Notes: generated from the letters alone by a model not told the origin. Shown: positions 16,301 to 25,085, counted from the stretch's first letter. The stretch is 54,112 nucleotides of DNA from Butyrivibrio sp. LC3010 (GCF_000424385.1 NZ_AUJU01000028.1:1-54112); one strand, 5' to 3'. Made by a program: numbers and translations.

Positions 16301-18210
16301 TCTTCACTGGCAACTATATCTGAACAGTAATTTATATTATTTTCGATCGTATTTTGAGCATACTCCCTCCTGTAACCACAAATTCCTCCTGCAAAGGGCT
16401 TATTATTTTTTTCATTGCCAACAGAAGATATGTTTCCGTAATTTCGACACTCATTTATTTCACTCCCTGTATGCCCAGCTATTCCTCCAACATCACAAAA
16501 TCCCCAATAATTCCATAATGACCCCGTATATGAGTTTTGAGCATATATATCTCCATAATTAGTGCATTCATAAATATTTGAATATAAGGCACCACCTGTA
16601 ATTCCACCAGCATCTACTCCTCTTGAAGTATGACACTCAATATTTCCATAGTTTATGCACTTATTAAATTCTGTATTGGATGTTCCAGATATACCTCCTA
16701 CATATATCCCATAAGAAGTACTATTTGTTGAACTGACATTTATTGGACACCTATTGACACAGTTAATTATCGAACATCCAGTATATATATACCCGATAAG
16801 TCCTCCAATATCTGAACTTGAATTCTTCTGATCAGTAATTGTAATCTGAATATTACCAGAAACACTGCAATTCTGTATTACAACATCTGATACATTGGCG
16901 ACAGATAATCTTCCAATTAAAGCACCAAATGAGACCTTTTTATCAGTAGTAAAAACACTGTTTACATCTGACAATTTAAGATTCTCTATGTGAACTTTAT
17001 TACCAATACAGCCAAACAATCCCACATCATAACTGTTTGCGTTTGAAGTAGATGACTGTAAAGATCCCGTTGAAAAAGTCAATCCTGATATAACATGCCC
17101 ATTACCATTAATATTGCCCGTAAACGGAGTATCAGCATTTCCAATTGGAGACCAGCTTGTATAACCACTTAAGCTAATATCATTAGCAAGAACAAAATAT
17201 GAACCGAGATTGTTTCTAATATTATAAAAATCATCGGGAGTTACAATTATATAAGGATTATCTTTTGTTCCTTCTCCTCCCGAAAAAGTTATGGATGGCC
17301 CATTGTTTAATACTGCATAAACAGTAAAGTGCTCAGCCTCAAATTCAACACTTTCGGTTTCCTCTAATACTTCTGAAATTACTACTTCTATATTGTCTTC
17401 GTTTGCTTTTTCTCTTCCTTCTATGACATCATCATCTATCCTGACAACGCTTATATCTTCATTACTATCAGGCAGACTAATTCCCTTTATCTCTACATTA
17501 ACCGTCTTACCATATTCTATTGGTTGCCATTCATTGCCCTCTTCGTCAAGAAGTATAATATCAACCGCCTGTAATATCGTTACACTCTTACTTTGCTCCC
17601 CATAATCAGCAAATATCTCATCAGAAAGCTCTATTTCTTTAGCCTGAACAGTTATTCCAGACAGATTATCTCCCTTTACTACTATTTCAAGGTTTTCCGT
17701 GGTTGTAGATATTTCTGTTACGGTTTCTTCTGATTGTTCCTGCTCAGATACTTCTTCCTTATTTTCTTCATTGACAACCTGTTCCTCGTTATCTGTATTT
17801 TGAGGGTCTTCTGGATCATTATTATCTATATTTATTTCCTCTTCAGAATTATCTGCTGAAACATCATTGGCATCCTCGTCACTTTCAGGCGCGGTTGTGC
17901 TGTCTGAACTATCCTGAGTTTCAGAAACAATTGGTTCAGTAGCTTCTTCACTGTATTCCGGTGCAGGTGCGTTGTCTGAATCATCTTCAGTTTCATCAGA
18001 AGCGGGAACATCAGCTGTTTCATTTTGTTTTTCGTCGGATTTTTCAGTACTATCATCAGTAGGTCCTGATTGCGTTTCATCTTCAGTTTTTTCTGACATT
18101 ATTGAATTTTCTTCAGAAGCCAACGGTTCATCAACCGCAGCATAAGAAACCATGTTTGAAGTAAGCATAGCTGTAGACAGAATAATCCCCAAGACTTTTC
18201 TTATATTCAT
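13348..18210 (-). CDS. Large secreted surface protein: GLUG-like, InlB-B-like and Big_2 repeats
   Basis: 1620 residues. A Sec signal peptide (MNIRKVLGIILSTAMLTSNM, cleavage near SYA-AVD) is followed by an acidic Ser/Thr/Glu/Asp stalk (about 28-170) and a small beta domain. About 310-690 is a series of GLUG-type repeats (GGITGG, YGDIYAQ, GGICGYRR). A long polar region (about 700-1130) follows. Near 1265 there is one InlB-B/Flg_new-like unit (GDPVTLIACPDEGYTFDGWY). After a Gly/Ser/Glu/Pro linker (about 1395-1455) come two C-terminal Big_2 domains (TWKSSNTKVATVNKNGTITA; SYKTSNKKIATVSKKGVIKG). There is no LPXTG or clear membrane anchor, so attachment is unclear. Likely an adhesin or matrix-binding protein on the cell surface. 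Monocistronic, with its own promoter and terminator. Confidence 0.85.
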   Translation of the reverse strand: MNIRKVLGIILSTAMLTSNMVSYAAVDEPLASEENSIMSEKTEDETQSGPTDDSTEKSDEKQNETADVPASDETEDDSDNAPAPEYSEEATEPIVSETQDSSDSTTAPESDEDANDVSADNSEEEINIDNNDPEDPQNTDNEEQVVNEENKEEVSEQEQSEETVTEISTTTENLEIVVKGDNLSGITVQAKEIELSDEIFADYGEQSKSVTILQAVDIILLDEEGNEWQPIEYGKTVNVEIKGISLPDSNEDISVVRIDDDVIEGREKANEDNIEVVISEVLEETESVEFEAEHFTVYAVLNNGPSITFSGGEGTKDNPYIIVTPDDFYNIRNNLGSYFVLANDISLSGYTSWSPIGNADTPFTGNINGNGHVISGLTFSTGSLQSSTSNANSYDVGLFGCIGNKVHIENLKLSDVNSVFTTDKKVSFGALIGRLSVANVSDVVIQNCSVSGNIQITITDQKNSSSDIGGLIGYIYTGCSIINCVNRCPINVSSTNSTSYGIYVGGISGTSNTEFNKCINYGNIECHTSRGVDAGGITGGALYSNIYECTNYGDIYAQNSYTGSLWNYWGFCDVGGIAGHTGSEINECRNYGNISSVGNEKNNKPFAGGICGYRREYAQNTIENNINYCSDIVASEEYSGRICGYMVGGGGLQNNYSIATTKINGVAPSNEIGVNDRNGADLNSITKVGVIKLVDSWSLVFTNGETYSFQEDNNSSNQKLIDKANKLIGRKVRLTLQNELIISIEDFSSTNSYGSTNSNQLSKEKIVQKELENYDKSISDYLKTLSDSAKDDYKKTNSKTTSVGKSLRAIDESDNTTRMIMMTANTPSDAVDAVYEILAQYFGECVTTASNLGKISLSDNAVQIDAKIVKKVVNNMNIKEYTGRYGKYRVKFNTIGYGSSYAGSVTVYGPSYKQYMGTITSGYKESAAVMTRYVNEVSDLAKNTYREALLAVVEEFASNTYIGEFTQDEINSFISSRQSILEAKGYGNLSNTLGVMKKSFDKLYKLFKAEDEDVFTTELKDGQKYYDALKSYDLVDENVSIKKLKDKIDKVKYAKSNLENALFDYLYDNNLYHESLWNKIKKVFINCPVDVTVTDAEGNILAYTSDDIAYVNDRVNIEVNGDQKIIYIPNDGEEYTIKIDATDDGIMNYTVEEINNFEVVGRLNYYGIELISGKSFSQTLDDNWNESVNDFPIVGDNTILASEYIKASDENACFNITYNKTGEGTVLGSGKYPKGDPVTLIACPDEGYTFDGWYDGDYLLETDSVYRFAACNDICVSAKFRNIPLKDTTKTIVLNGIYDEFADVSVYKSSGELSNLCISAFGADNLAVLNSITIKHFDKDKKIISDETNNSQIEENALFWLYDKNLSNSISELYDSSETLIATIYNGDIPTNEPGTDPSNGEGEQGDPGGNESGNDSHQESPSNNNEEQSKPGGGESESETKQEDSSNNSKLVNTISLNYSKLTLGKGGKFTLQATLSPDGSTTLTWKSSNTKVATVNKNGTITAKKKGNCNITVSTTDGKVSATCKLTVKKDPIKVKKASVNKKKVTLKKGKSYSLVAGFKPFNATIKSISYKTSNKKIATVSKKGVIKGKKKGTCTITVTVKDKAGKSKTAKCKVTVK

Positions 18211-18244
18211 ATTATTCCCCCAAAAGACATTGTTAGTTTCTTAA

Positions 18245-18253
18245 ATTATAGCA
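18245..18253 (-). promoter_or_regulatory. Extended -10 promoter of the surface protein gene
   Basis: On the minus strand TGCTATAAT gives a TGn extension and perfect -10, about 35 bases before the ATG, with TTGTTA about 19 bases further upstream as a poor -35. Transcription would start about 18238. Confidence 0.5.
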
Positions 18254-18382
18254 TGTATATACTAACTAATAACAAACAAAATCAGCGATTATTCCTCTCA
18301 ATTATTTCTATACTTGTTATCGAATCACTGGGACTTTGAAAATTGTTTTCTTACATATGACTCCGATACTACACAAAGAAAT

Positions 18383-18407
18383 ACCGCCAGCATTTTGAGC
18401 TGACGGC
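18383..18407 (-). terminator. Terminator after the BspA-like remnant
   Basis: CCGTCAGC and GCTGGCGG (minus strand) form an 8-bp stem with one mismatch and a 9-base loop, followed by TATTTCTTT. It lies about 15 bases beyond the stop of the BspA-like fragment. Confidence 0.45.
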
Positions 18408-18421
18408 ATCTCTGTAGATTA

Positions 18422-18955
18422 TTATGAGAAAGATTTTTCAGATGATATCGTAAGTGTAAGTGTGCCTGAGAATGTCTCTCCATCCACTTCATCAGAAGCA
18501 GTTCCGATGATTGACACCATGCCATCACTTGCATTATCGCTATCCCACACTGTTTTATCCTGGGATGTTGCAACAGTAATTGTATTTCCGTTTGAACCTG
18601 TAAGGGAAATCCCATTATCTGCTGTAACAGATACTTTATCTCCTGATTCAAGGTATGACACATCAACTGCAACTGGCATTTCTGCACAATATCCATTTTC
18701 GTTGTAGGAAAGTTCAACAAGAGCCGGCAAGGAAACTGTATATGTTCCTGTAATTCCCAGTCTTCTGTTTGAACCAGCCCAGTAATAATCTTCGAGCTCT
18801 GATGAACTTGTTCTTAAGGAAGTATCAAGCATATTTGTCGCACTATATGGAGCAGTAGCAGTAAATGCTGAAGCGCATACTTCATTAAGACCGCTTCCAC
18901 CAATGATCTCAGTAAGAGAGTTACATCCATAGAATGCATATTCCTTTTTTCTCCA
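18422..18955 (-). pseudogene. C-terminal fragment of a BspA-type leucine-rich surface protein
   Basis: The minus-strand frame opens after a stop near 18962 and enters a BspA-type LRR_5 unit (EYAFYGCNSLTEIIGGSGLN). It then reads ASAFTATAPYSATNMLDTSL and a beta-rich, acidic C-terminal domain ending ISSEKSFS. No start codon or signal peptide belongs to it, so the N-terminal part was lost at about 18955. It may be the tail of the protein whose upstream part is at 19061-19995, or of a neighbouring paralogue. Confidence 0.6.
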
Positions 18956-19060
18956 ATAAGCCTACAGTCTAATTTTATCAATTATCAAGGGCGATAAAAA
19001 TGCCTGGTCGAATGGTATGCTAATGTAAAAACGACATCATGGTGAATACCACAATGCCGC

Positions 19061-19995
19061 TCATTCTAAATATATGTTATGAATTAAATATGATAGTTTG
19101 CCCTGACAATGACCATTGTAGCTTTCTACAACCATATTATTCCACTGTTTCTGTGTACCACCATAATAAATAGTCGTTAGATTAGGACAATTAGTAAAAA
19201 CTCCATACTCAATTCTGGATACTGCAGGAATTCTCACTCTAATAAGATTTTTACAGTAACCAAACATCCCACTTGGCAAACTACTTATATCGCAAAATAT
19301 GGTAGCTGTTGTCAGGTTTGCGCACATCAAAAAAGTATCTCCTTCAATATGAGTAAGATTTGCCGTAAGAGTAATCGATGTCAATCCATCGCTATCCCAA
19401 AATGCTTTATTCCCTATAGATGTTACAGAAGATGGAATTCCTACTGTTGCCAAACTATCATTCATTGTAAAAGCACAGTCACCAATCCTAGTAATAGTAT
19501 TAGGCAAAGAAACATCTACAAGTTTATCCATAAATCCAAATGCATAGTCTCCAATGGATGTAATACCTGCTCCTACATTAATTCTCGTAATCTGATCCTT
19601 ATGTTTATCCCACGGTACTGGGGAATTACCATCATAATTTCTCATATTTCCATAGCCATAGAATGAAAGTATGAGGTCATTCTCATAACCAGTAACTGTG
19701 TATGTTATGTTTGCTCCTGCTGATCCACTCTCATTTACAGCCGCATTTACTTTTACATCGCAGCAATCACTTACATATGCTCCATTTACTCTATTATATG
19801 CCCATATTGTAGTACTACCGCTGCTTATTCCTGTCACAGTTCCATCATTTGATACAAAAGCAACTAATGGATTGCTAGATTCCCACTCAATACTTTTATC
19901 GCTTGTATTATCAGGCAGAACAGTTGCAATGAGTCTGTGTGATTGTCCCTGATTAAGACTTATATCCTTTTCTGAAAACGTAAGTGATGATGCCT
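19061..19995 (-). pseudogene. BspA/Big_2 surface protein fragment, 5' end cut by an IS110-type element
   Basis: The frame is open from the IS110 junction (about 19995) and begins inside a Big_2 domain (LTFSEKDISLNQGQSHRL, SIEWESSNPLVAFVSNDGTV). BspA-type LRR_5 repeats follow (ITSIGDYAFGFMDKLVDVSL, ITRIGDCAFTMNDSLATVGI, VTSIGNKAFWDSDGLTSITL). It ends in the YYGGTQKQWNNMV unit typical of these proteins, then a divergent tail before the stop. The native N-terminus and signal peptide are missing. An internal ATG starts a 258-residue frame, but this has no export signal and is unlikely to be a functional gene. Confidence 0.65.
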
Positions 19996-20002
19996 TTACA
20001 GA

Positions 20003-20532
20003 GAGGGATGAGTACTGTGATTGGCTTTATAGCAGAGGTTGGTGATATCGGACGTTTCACCGATCCAAAGCAGATACAGAAGCTCGTAGGACTAGAGATA
20101 GTCAAAAAGAGCTCTGGTAAGAAAAAAGGACAGCCAAGAATCAGTAAGAGGGGCAGAAGAAAGTTACGAAGAACAATGTATGAATCTGCGCGTGCACTGA
20201 TGAACTGGAATCCTGCGTTCCAAGACGTGTTCCTTTACTACAGGAACAGAACAAGAAATCCTCTTGGAGGAATGCAGGCAAAGATAGCAGTTGCATGTAA
20301 GGCTATCAGAGTGTTCTATGTAGTACTACAGACAGGATGTGACTTTGATGAAGAAAAGTTCCGAAAGGATATCATCAGACCAGAAATGTGTTGCGGAGGC
20401 TGCCGGGCCGTGGCCTTGAATACAACTCCTGATGACTATTTAGGTAAAGATATGGTCGCATGTGAGTTTTTTAGAGGTGGATGGAAGAAAAGAGTTGACG
20501 AGCTGCTTAATAAACTTGGAGTTGGAGCTTAA
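20003..20532 (+). pseudogene. IS110-family transposase, C-terminal fragment
   Basis: About 176 residues match the Transposase_20 half of IS110 transposases: GMSTVIGFIAEVGDIGRFTD, KQIQKLVGLEIVKKSSGKKK, KRGRRKLRRTMYESA and KIAVACKAIRVFYVVLQTG. The N-terminal RuvC-like DEDD domain is absent, so the protein is inactive. The left junction lies in the Big_2 coding sequence of the surface-protein fragment. The frame could begin at an ATG about 20 bases upstream, but those codons belong to the interrupted gene. Confidence 0.8.
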
Positions 20533-20681
20533 CAATAGTATTTGAGGATTTTTTGATTTTATAAAAATTTTACAATAAGTAGTCAAAATCTTTACATTTA
20601 TTCACACATACGGAACGCTTGGTTCTATACACTCTATATTAAAGAAGCTTGCAGAAAGCACCATTTAAGGAGGAAAGCATC

Positions 20682-21122
20682 ATGAGTATTGAAACCAGTA
20701 ATAAGATATTAAAAGTAACGGGTATTATCACTTTGATCTTTGGAATTCTCGGTGTGATTGCGGGAATCGTACTTATCATAGGAGCACGTGCTCTTGGCGC
20801 TGTTGCTGATGTAGCACCTGGCGAAGAGGAAGCAGCAGCTGCAGTTGGTATGGGGGCGACATCTCTTATTGTTGGTATAATTTTATTGATATCCAGTATA
20901 GTTGAGATTCTTGAGGGATGGTTCTCAGTTAGGGCTTCAAAGGACAACGCCAAAATCATGCCGGCATGGATATTTGCAATTTTGGGAGTTATAGGCAGTA
21001 TTGTAACTCTCATATCAAGCATTGGAGATGATACAAAAGGTGTTGCCGGTGCAATAGTTGGTGTTGCACTTTCTATACTGATCTTTATAGCTGCCAATAC
21101 GATAAAGAAATTAAATGGGTAA
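20682..21122 (+). CDS. Small integral membrane protein
   Basis: 146 residues. AAGGAGG lies 8 bases before this ATG, so it is preferred over an ATG 11 codons upstream. Predicted membrane segments lie near 8-33 (GIITLIFGILGVIAGIVLII), 52-75 (TSLIVGIILLISSIVEIL), 93-113 (WIFAILGVIGSIVTLISS) and 120-140 (VAGAIVGVALSILIFIAA). A hydrophilic acidic loop (PGEEEAAAA) follows the first. No named family recognised. It follows the IS110 remnant and appears monocistronic. Confidence 0.65.
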   Translation: MSIETSNKILKVTGIITLIFGILGVIAGIVLIIGARALGAVADVAPGEEEAAAAVGMGATSLIVGIILLISSIVEILEGWFSVRASKDNAKIMPAWIFAILGVIGSIVTLISSIGDDTKGVAGAIVGVALSILIFIAANTIKKLNG

Positions 21123-21377
21123 TATTGTGTAACAATTAATGATGACAAAAATGGGCGTTTACCAGATGTGGAATTAATACATAGGGGAAACGCCCTGTGT
21201 TTTACTAAAGATTCGATATTTAAACCTAGGAACGGGGAAATGTATATCAGATTGACAGAAAAAGCAGTCCTTCGAGGCTGGAATGATATGCCAAGAACCA
21301 TAGTTGAAAGGCAGAAGGTACCTAAACAGGACACTGATGATGGTATCAGACTACGGTGGCGCATCCACAATAACTAA
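21123..21377 (+). pseudogene. Unrecognised coding remnant
   Basis: An open frame from 21123 (NDDKNGRLPDVELIHRGNAL, KDSIFKPRNGEMYIRLTEKA, then LRGWNDMPRTIVERQ) has protein-like composition. It has no start codon until a GTG at 21168, which lacks a ribosome binding site. It looks like an internal piece of a larger protein. Family unknown. Confidence 0.3.
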
Positions 21378-21388
21378 ATACTAAATGA

Positions 21389-21442
21389 TTGACGATTTAA
21401 AGTGTCAATGTTGTACAATTGTACTATGATAATTAGATCATA
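21389..21442 (+). promoter_or_regulatory. Promoter with palindromic operators before the kinase operon
   Basis: TTGACG (21389-21394) and TACAAT (21414-21419) are separated by 19 bases. GTACAATTGTAC (21413-21424) is a perfect 12-bp palindrome covering the -10, and TATGAT-N6-ATCATA (21425-21442) is a second inverted repeat just downstream. The layout suggests repression or autoregulation of the three-gene operon that follows. The binding protein is unknown. Confidence 0.45.
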
Positions 21443-21454
21443 GAGGTGATTCTT

Positions 21455-22207
21455 TTGAAAGGTTTAGTGGCATCGAATTTTAGGCGAATACATAAAGGGC
21501 TGCTATTTGATATTATTATTATGATGGTAAGTCCTTTATTAATATTGTTGTTTGGGCAGCTCCTCAATTATCAGATGATTGATGACGGGTATGCTGCAAG
21601 TGAGATTACTATGAGCAGCGTGACGCAGTATTCCAGCGTGACTACAAAGTTTCTCTATGTAATTGAAATCTTCAGGTACTGTGGGTCAGCGCTTTGCTAT
21701 TTACTTGTTATAAGCGGACTCGATGAGGTATTAAAACTTTCTGCCTCGTATAATAATTCCAGAAGAGGCTTTCTTACGCTGATCCTGGTAAATGCAATTG
21801 CACTTACAATTAAAATAGTATCTTTGATAACCGGTGAAGGGGACTTCTATGCATGGTCTGAATCGCTGTATGCAGTTATAGATTTTCTGATAAAGATAGT
21901 CCTTGGAGCCTCTTTATTTATGTTGCTTCGTGGAAACATGGATGTGCTTCGCAGCATAGGAGAGGAAGTGGCAGTGTATCGAAATCAGACCCTCTCTATG
22001 AGAGTTGCTATTTCTTTTCCTATACTCGGAATCGTAATTCTAGCTGACCATTTTGCTCCGGAAATGCCGTTGGGGGTCACAGTAGTCGTTTTTGTTTTTA
22101 TGGTTTTTGTCTGGATATATACGTTTATAGCATATTTACGGGGATGTTTATGTGCCAGGGAAGTAGCAAGGATAGTTTCTGTTATCTCTGAAGAGGTCAT
22201 ATCATGA
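21455..22207 (+). CDS. Membrane protein of a two-component operon
   Basis: GAGGTG lies 6 bases before a TTG start, preferred over a GTG three codons upstream that overlaps this site. About 250 residues with five to six membrane helices, for example LLFDIIIMMVSPLLILLF, YCGSALCYLLVISGL, LILVNAIALTIKIVSL and VTVVVFVFMVFVWIYTFIAY. It shares an ATGA overlap with the sensor kinase gene, so the two are translationally coupled. It may be a sensory partner or modulator of the kinase. No family recognised. Confidence 0.6.
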   Translation: MKGLVASNFRRIHKGLLFDIIIMMVSPLLILLFGQLLNYQMIDDGYAASEITMSSVTQYSSVTTKFLYVIEIFRYCGSALCYLLVISGLDEVLKLSASYNNSRRGFLTLILVNAIALTIKIVSLITGEGDFYAWSESLYAVIDFLIKIVLGASLFMLLRGNMDVLRSIGEEVAVYRNQTLSMRVAISFPILGIVILADHFAPEMPLGVTVVVFVFMVFVWIYTFIAYLRGCLCAREVARIVSVISEEVIS

Positions 22208-23301
22208 ATGCAATAATAGCTTGCAATTTGATACTGGACAGCTGCGGTATATTGATCCTGCTGCTTCTTCTGATACCGGCATATGTTAAGAAAAATATCG
22301 GCGAAAAGAATAATCTTAGAGGGCGATTTCTTATATATGCCATGGCGGTCCATTACTATGTCTTATTTATCAATCTGATAGGGAACCTATGTATATTTTT
22401 TGCCGATGCGAAGCAGGTTGAGATTGTATGTGACGCAATGTCGCGAATTTTTATATATTTTTCTGTTGCGATAATAGCAGTAAGTATATTTTGCGATGAG
22501 AATAGTAATCTAACAATTCCTCATGGATGTGATATTCCGGTAAGGCAGATAGCATGCATGGTAATTCCAATGATATTTGCTTTCTGCATATCTCTTTTTC
22601 TCCCTAAACTGCATTTATACTCTGTTGCATGGTCTGTTTCACTTAATCTGATCTACTATATGAACCTTATAGATACGCAGGAGCGGCTTGAAGAGAAAGA
22701 GAGAAAGCTTGAGTTATCCAGGGCGGCTCAGATGGCAATTCAGATGCAGCCTCATTTTGTTTTTAATACGTTGTCTTCCATTAAAACATTATGTCGTACA
22801 GATCCGGAGGCTGCAGAAGAAAGCATTGATAATCTGGCAGGGTATCTTAGGGGCAATATTGATGCGCTTTCCTGTGAGGGCTTGATACCCTTTGACGAAG
22901 AGATGCGACATATTCATCAGTACGTAGCATTGGAGCATGCCGATCCGTCACAGAGTTTTTCTTTTGATTATGAGCTTAATGTCAGGGATTTTTCCGTACC
23001 ACCATTATGTGTTCAAACCTTGGTAGAAAATGCGGTAAAGCATGGAGCACTTGTGCATCGCGATGGTACTGGAAAAGTGTTTATGTCTACGGATATGTTG
23101 GGTGATTATATTCAGATTGTTATTACTGATAATGGACCTGAACATGTGGACCTGACTGATGCTCAGAAGCAGAAAAAAGGAATTGGTATCAGTAATACAA
23201 AGAAACGCCTTCAGGCACTATGTGATGGGAGCTTGTCAATCAGTTCAGATAGTCAGGGAACAAAGGTGGTAATAATGATTCCACAAAAGGGGAGGAAGTA
23301 A
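22204..23301 (+). CDS. LytS-type membrane sensor histidine kinase
   Basis: 365 residues. The N-terminal half has about five membrane helices (residues 8-150). The cytoplasmic half is a His_kinase/HATPase pair: MQPHFVFNTLSS with phospho-acceptor H184, N-box LVENAVKHG (N276), and G-boxes TDNG (308-311) and KGIGISNTKKRL. The HisKA type and membrane layout match the LytS/YehU/AgrC-like class. It overlaps the upstream membrane protein by 4 bases and abuts the response regulator (start directly after its stop). Input signal unknown. Confidence 0.88.
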   Translation: MNAIIACNLILDSCGILILLLLLIPAYVKKNIGEKNNLRGRFLIYAMAVHYYVLFINLIGNLCIFFADAKQVEIVCDAMSRIFIYFSVAIIAVSIFCDENSNLTIPHGCDIPVRQIACMVIPMIFAFCISLFLPKLHLYSVAWSVSLNLIYYMNLIDTQERLEEKERKLELSRAAQMAIQMQPHFVFNTLSSIKTLCRTDPEAAEESIDNLAGYLRGNIDALSCEGLIPFDEEMRHIHQYVALEHADPSQSFSFDYELNVRDFSVPPLCVQTLVENAVKHGALVHRDGTGKVFMSTDMLGDYIQIVITDNGPEHVDLTDAQKQKKGIGISNTKKRLQALCDGSLSISSDSQGTKVVIMIPQKGRK

Positions 23302-24141
23302 ATGTACACGCTCACTGTAGATGACCGCGAACTGACGGTCAAACTATTGCTTTCGATATTGCGAAAACTTGATCCGAAAGGAACACATATAGGTGCCACA
23401 AGTCCTGAAGAGGCACTTAGACAGATAAAAGACCGACAAGTTGATGTAGCATTTCTTGATGTTGAAATGCCGGGGGAGGTTAATGGCCTTGACCTGGGAC
23501 GAAGGCTTAGGCAGATTTACCCAAAGCTTAACATTGTCATTATCACAGGACATAAGGAATATGCCATAGAAGCTTTTGAACTGGACGCAAGCGGGTACTT
23601 GCTTAAACCTATAACCGAAGGCGCAGTGGAGCATCAACTGTCAGTGCTGAGATTTGAACAGGAGAATAAGGAAGAGGGAAAGCCAGGGGGAAAGGTTAGA
23701 ATCAGATGTTTTGGTACTTTTGAGGTTTTCCATAACGGAGTTCCGGTAGACTTTTCTTATTCCAAGAGTAAGGAACTTCTTGCCTGTCTGGTGGATCGAC
23801 ATGGAGCTATGTGTTCTAATGATACAATGATTGGTTGCCTCTGGCCGGATGAACCGGCTAATCAACAGACCAAGGCAAGAATAAGAAAATATGTTAAGGA
23901 TCTGAGGGATACGTTTGCCTCAGTTGGTATAGAGGACATTATACGACATAAAGACCGTGTGGGTGTAGGAATTGATATTTCTAAGGTGGACTGTGATTAT
24001 TACAGGTTTCTGGAGGGTGATCCGGGAGTAACCCATGCTTTTAATGGTAAATACATGATTCAATATTCTTTTGCTGAAGAAACAAGAGCTGAGCTTAATC
24101 GGCATAAGCAGGATTTTAATGAAGAGTCATCGATAGAATAG
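23302..24141 (+). CDS. Response regulator with SARP-type DNA-binding domain
   Basis: 279 residues. Residues 1-120 are a receiver domain: acidic pair D7-D8, phospho-acceptor D53 in FLDVEMPG, IITG, and the conserved Lys in LKP. Residues about 130-260 are a winged-helix domain of the SARP/OmpR-like kind: KVRIRCFGTFEVFHNGVPVD, SKSKELLACLVDRHGAM, IGCLWPDEPANQQTKARI, RKYVKDLRDTFASVGI. This differs from the LytTR domain usually paired with LytS-like kinases. It is the third gene of the kinase operon and the likely regulator of membrane or surface genes. The upstream palindromes could be its own targets. Confidence 0.85.
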   Translation: MYTLTVDDRELTVKLLLSILRKLDPKGTHIGATSPEEALRQIKDRQVDVAFLDVEMPGEVNGLDLGRRLRQIYPKLNIVIITGHKEYAIEAFELDASGYLLKPITEGAVEHQLSVLRFEQENKEEGKPGGKVRIRCFGTFEVFHNGVPVDFSYSKSKELLACLVDRHGAMCSNDTMIGCLWPDEPANQQTKARIRKYVKDLRDTFASVGIEDIIRHKDRVGVGIDISKVDCDYYRFLEGDPGVTHAFNGKYMIQYSFAEETRAELNRHKQDFNEESSIE

Positions 24142-24191
24142 AAAAATGTGAAATCTGAAAGATTAGCGTATGAGCAGAAAGGATCAGGGCT

Positions 24192-25085
24192 ATGGAAGAG
24201 AAAAAGATTATGACAATGCCAATGAAATTCTTTTGGAGCGTAGTTATTGTCTGTATTCTTGGTATAATTATTGGTTCGGTATGGGATTTTAACATCAATG
24301 TGGCACTTGCCAATAAAACTGATATTGGAGCTTTTTTTGCAACATACGGTTCCTACTTTTCTTACTGTCTGTATCCGGCTGCCGGAGCATGTTTTTTTGT
24401 GGGACTAAAGAAAAAAGGTGAGAAATATAACATGCTGGCATGGGTGCTTGTTATTTTGTGCTGGTTTATGGCTGTATATTATTCAAACAGTTACAACGGA
24501 AAAACTGTAAGAGCTCTTTTTAACTATACAGCAGGTGAAAGTTCACCGTTTCTGTCTATTCTCAGCTGGCTGTTCTGGGCAGTGCTTTATGGATGGGTGC
24601 CTTTTGTGGTAGTAAGGCTACTTGACGATGCGGATCCGGATAAGCTTATTGCTGTAGGAGCTGCCATCATTGTAGCCGGTATTGCAGCTGATAATGTAAA
24701 TCTGTGGCTTAAGCAGGTTGGTTCAAGACCCAGATACAAATATCTGATAACTCTTGATGATCCTATGAGTGAATTCAGGAACTGGTGGCAGATGGTACCT
24801 AACCTGGCGGGAAGTGATGACAGCTACAAGAGCTGGCCCAGTGGAAACATGACCATAGCCAGTATGATGTTTGCCCTTCCGATGCTGACTGATGTATTTA
24901 AAAACAGAAGCGAAAGAAAGAACATAGTAGCTTTTGTGATCGCCTGCATATTTGTAATTGTCTATGGCTATAACCGTATTCATATGACTAATCATTTTTT
25001 GACTGATGTATGTTTTGGAACACTCATCACATATCTGATTTATAGCGTGATAAGTACGGCATTCATGAAGGTGGCGAAATCGTGA
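24192..25085 (+). CDS. PAP2-family phosphatase-like membrane protein with altered motif
   Basis: 297 residues with six to eight membrane segments. The three PAP2 motifs are visible: K174 to R179-P180 (KQVGSRP), WPSGNMT at 215-221, and R262-x5-H268-x3-D272 (RIHMTNHFLTD). The normal motif 2 is PSGH. Here Asn219 stands where the phosphatase proton-donor His is expected, while the nucleophile His268 and Asp272 remain. The protein may therefore have weak or different activity. Family members act on undecaprenyl-pyrophosphate or phosphatidic acid at the membrane. GGATCAGGG about 10 bases before ATG is the likely ribosome binding site. Confidence 0.8.
   Translation: MEEKKIMTMPMKFFWSVVIVCILGIIIGSVWDFNINVALANKTDIGAFFATYGSYFSYCLYPAAGACFFVGLKKKGEKYNMLAWVLVILCWFMAVYYSNSYNGKTVRALFNYTAGESSPFLSILSWLFWAVLYGWVPFVVVRLLDDADPDKLIAVGAAIIVAGIAADNVNLWLKQVGSRPRYKYLITLDDPMSEFRNWWQMVPNLAGSDDSYKSWPSGNMTIASMMFALPMLTDVFKNRSERKNIVAFVIACIFVIVYGYNRIHMTNHFLTDVCFGTLITYLIYSVISTAFMKVAKS

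Noticed and set aside
15000..17300. Repeat-rich stretch as a CRISPR array or DNA repeat
   Set aside because: The repetition is at protein level (GLUG-like units) and spacing and sequence vary. There are no regular DNA repeats or spacers.
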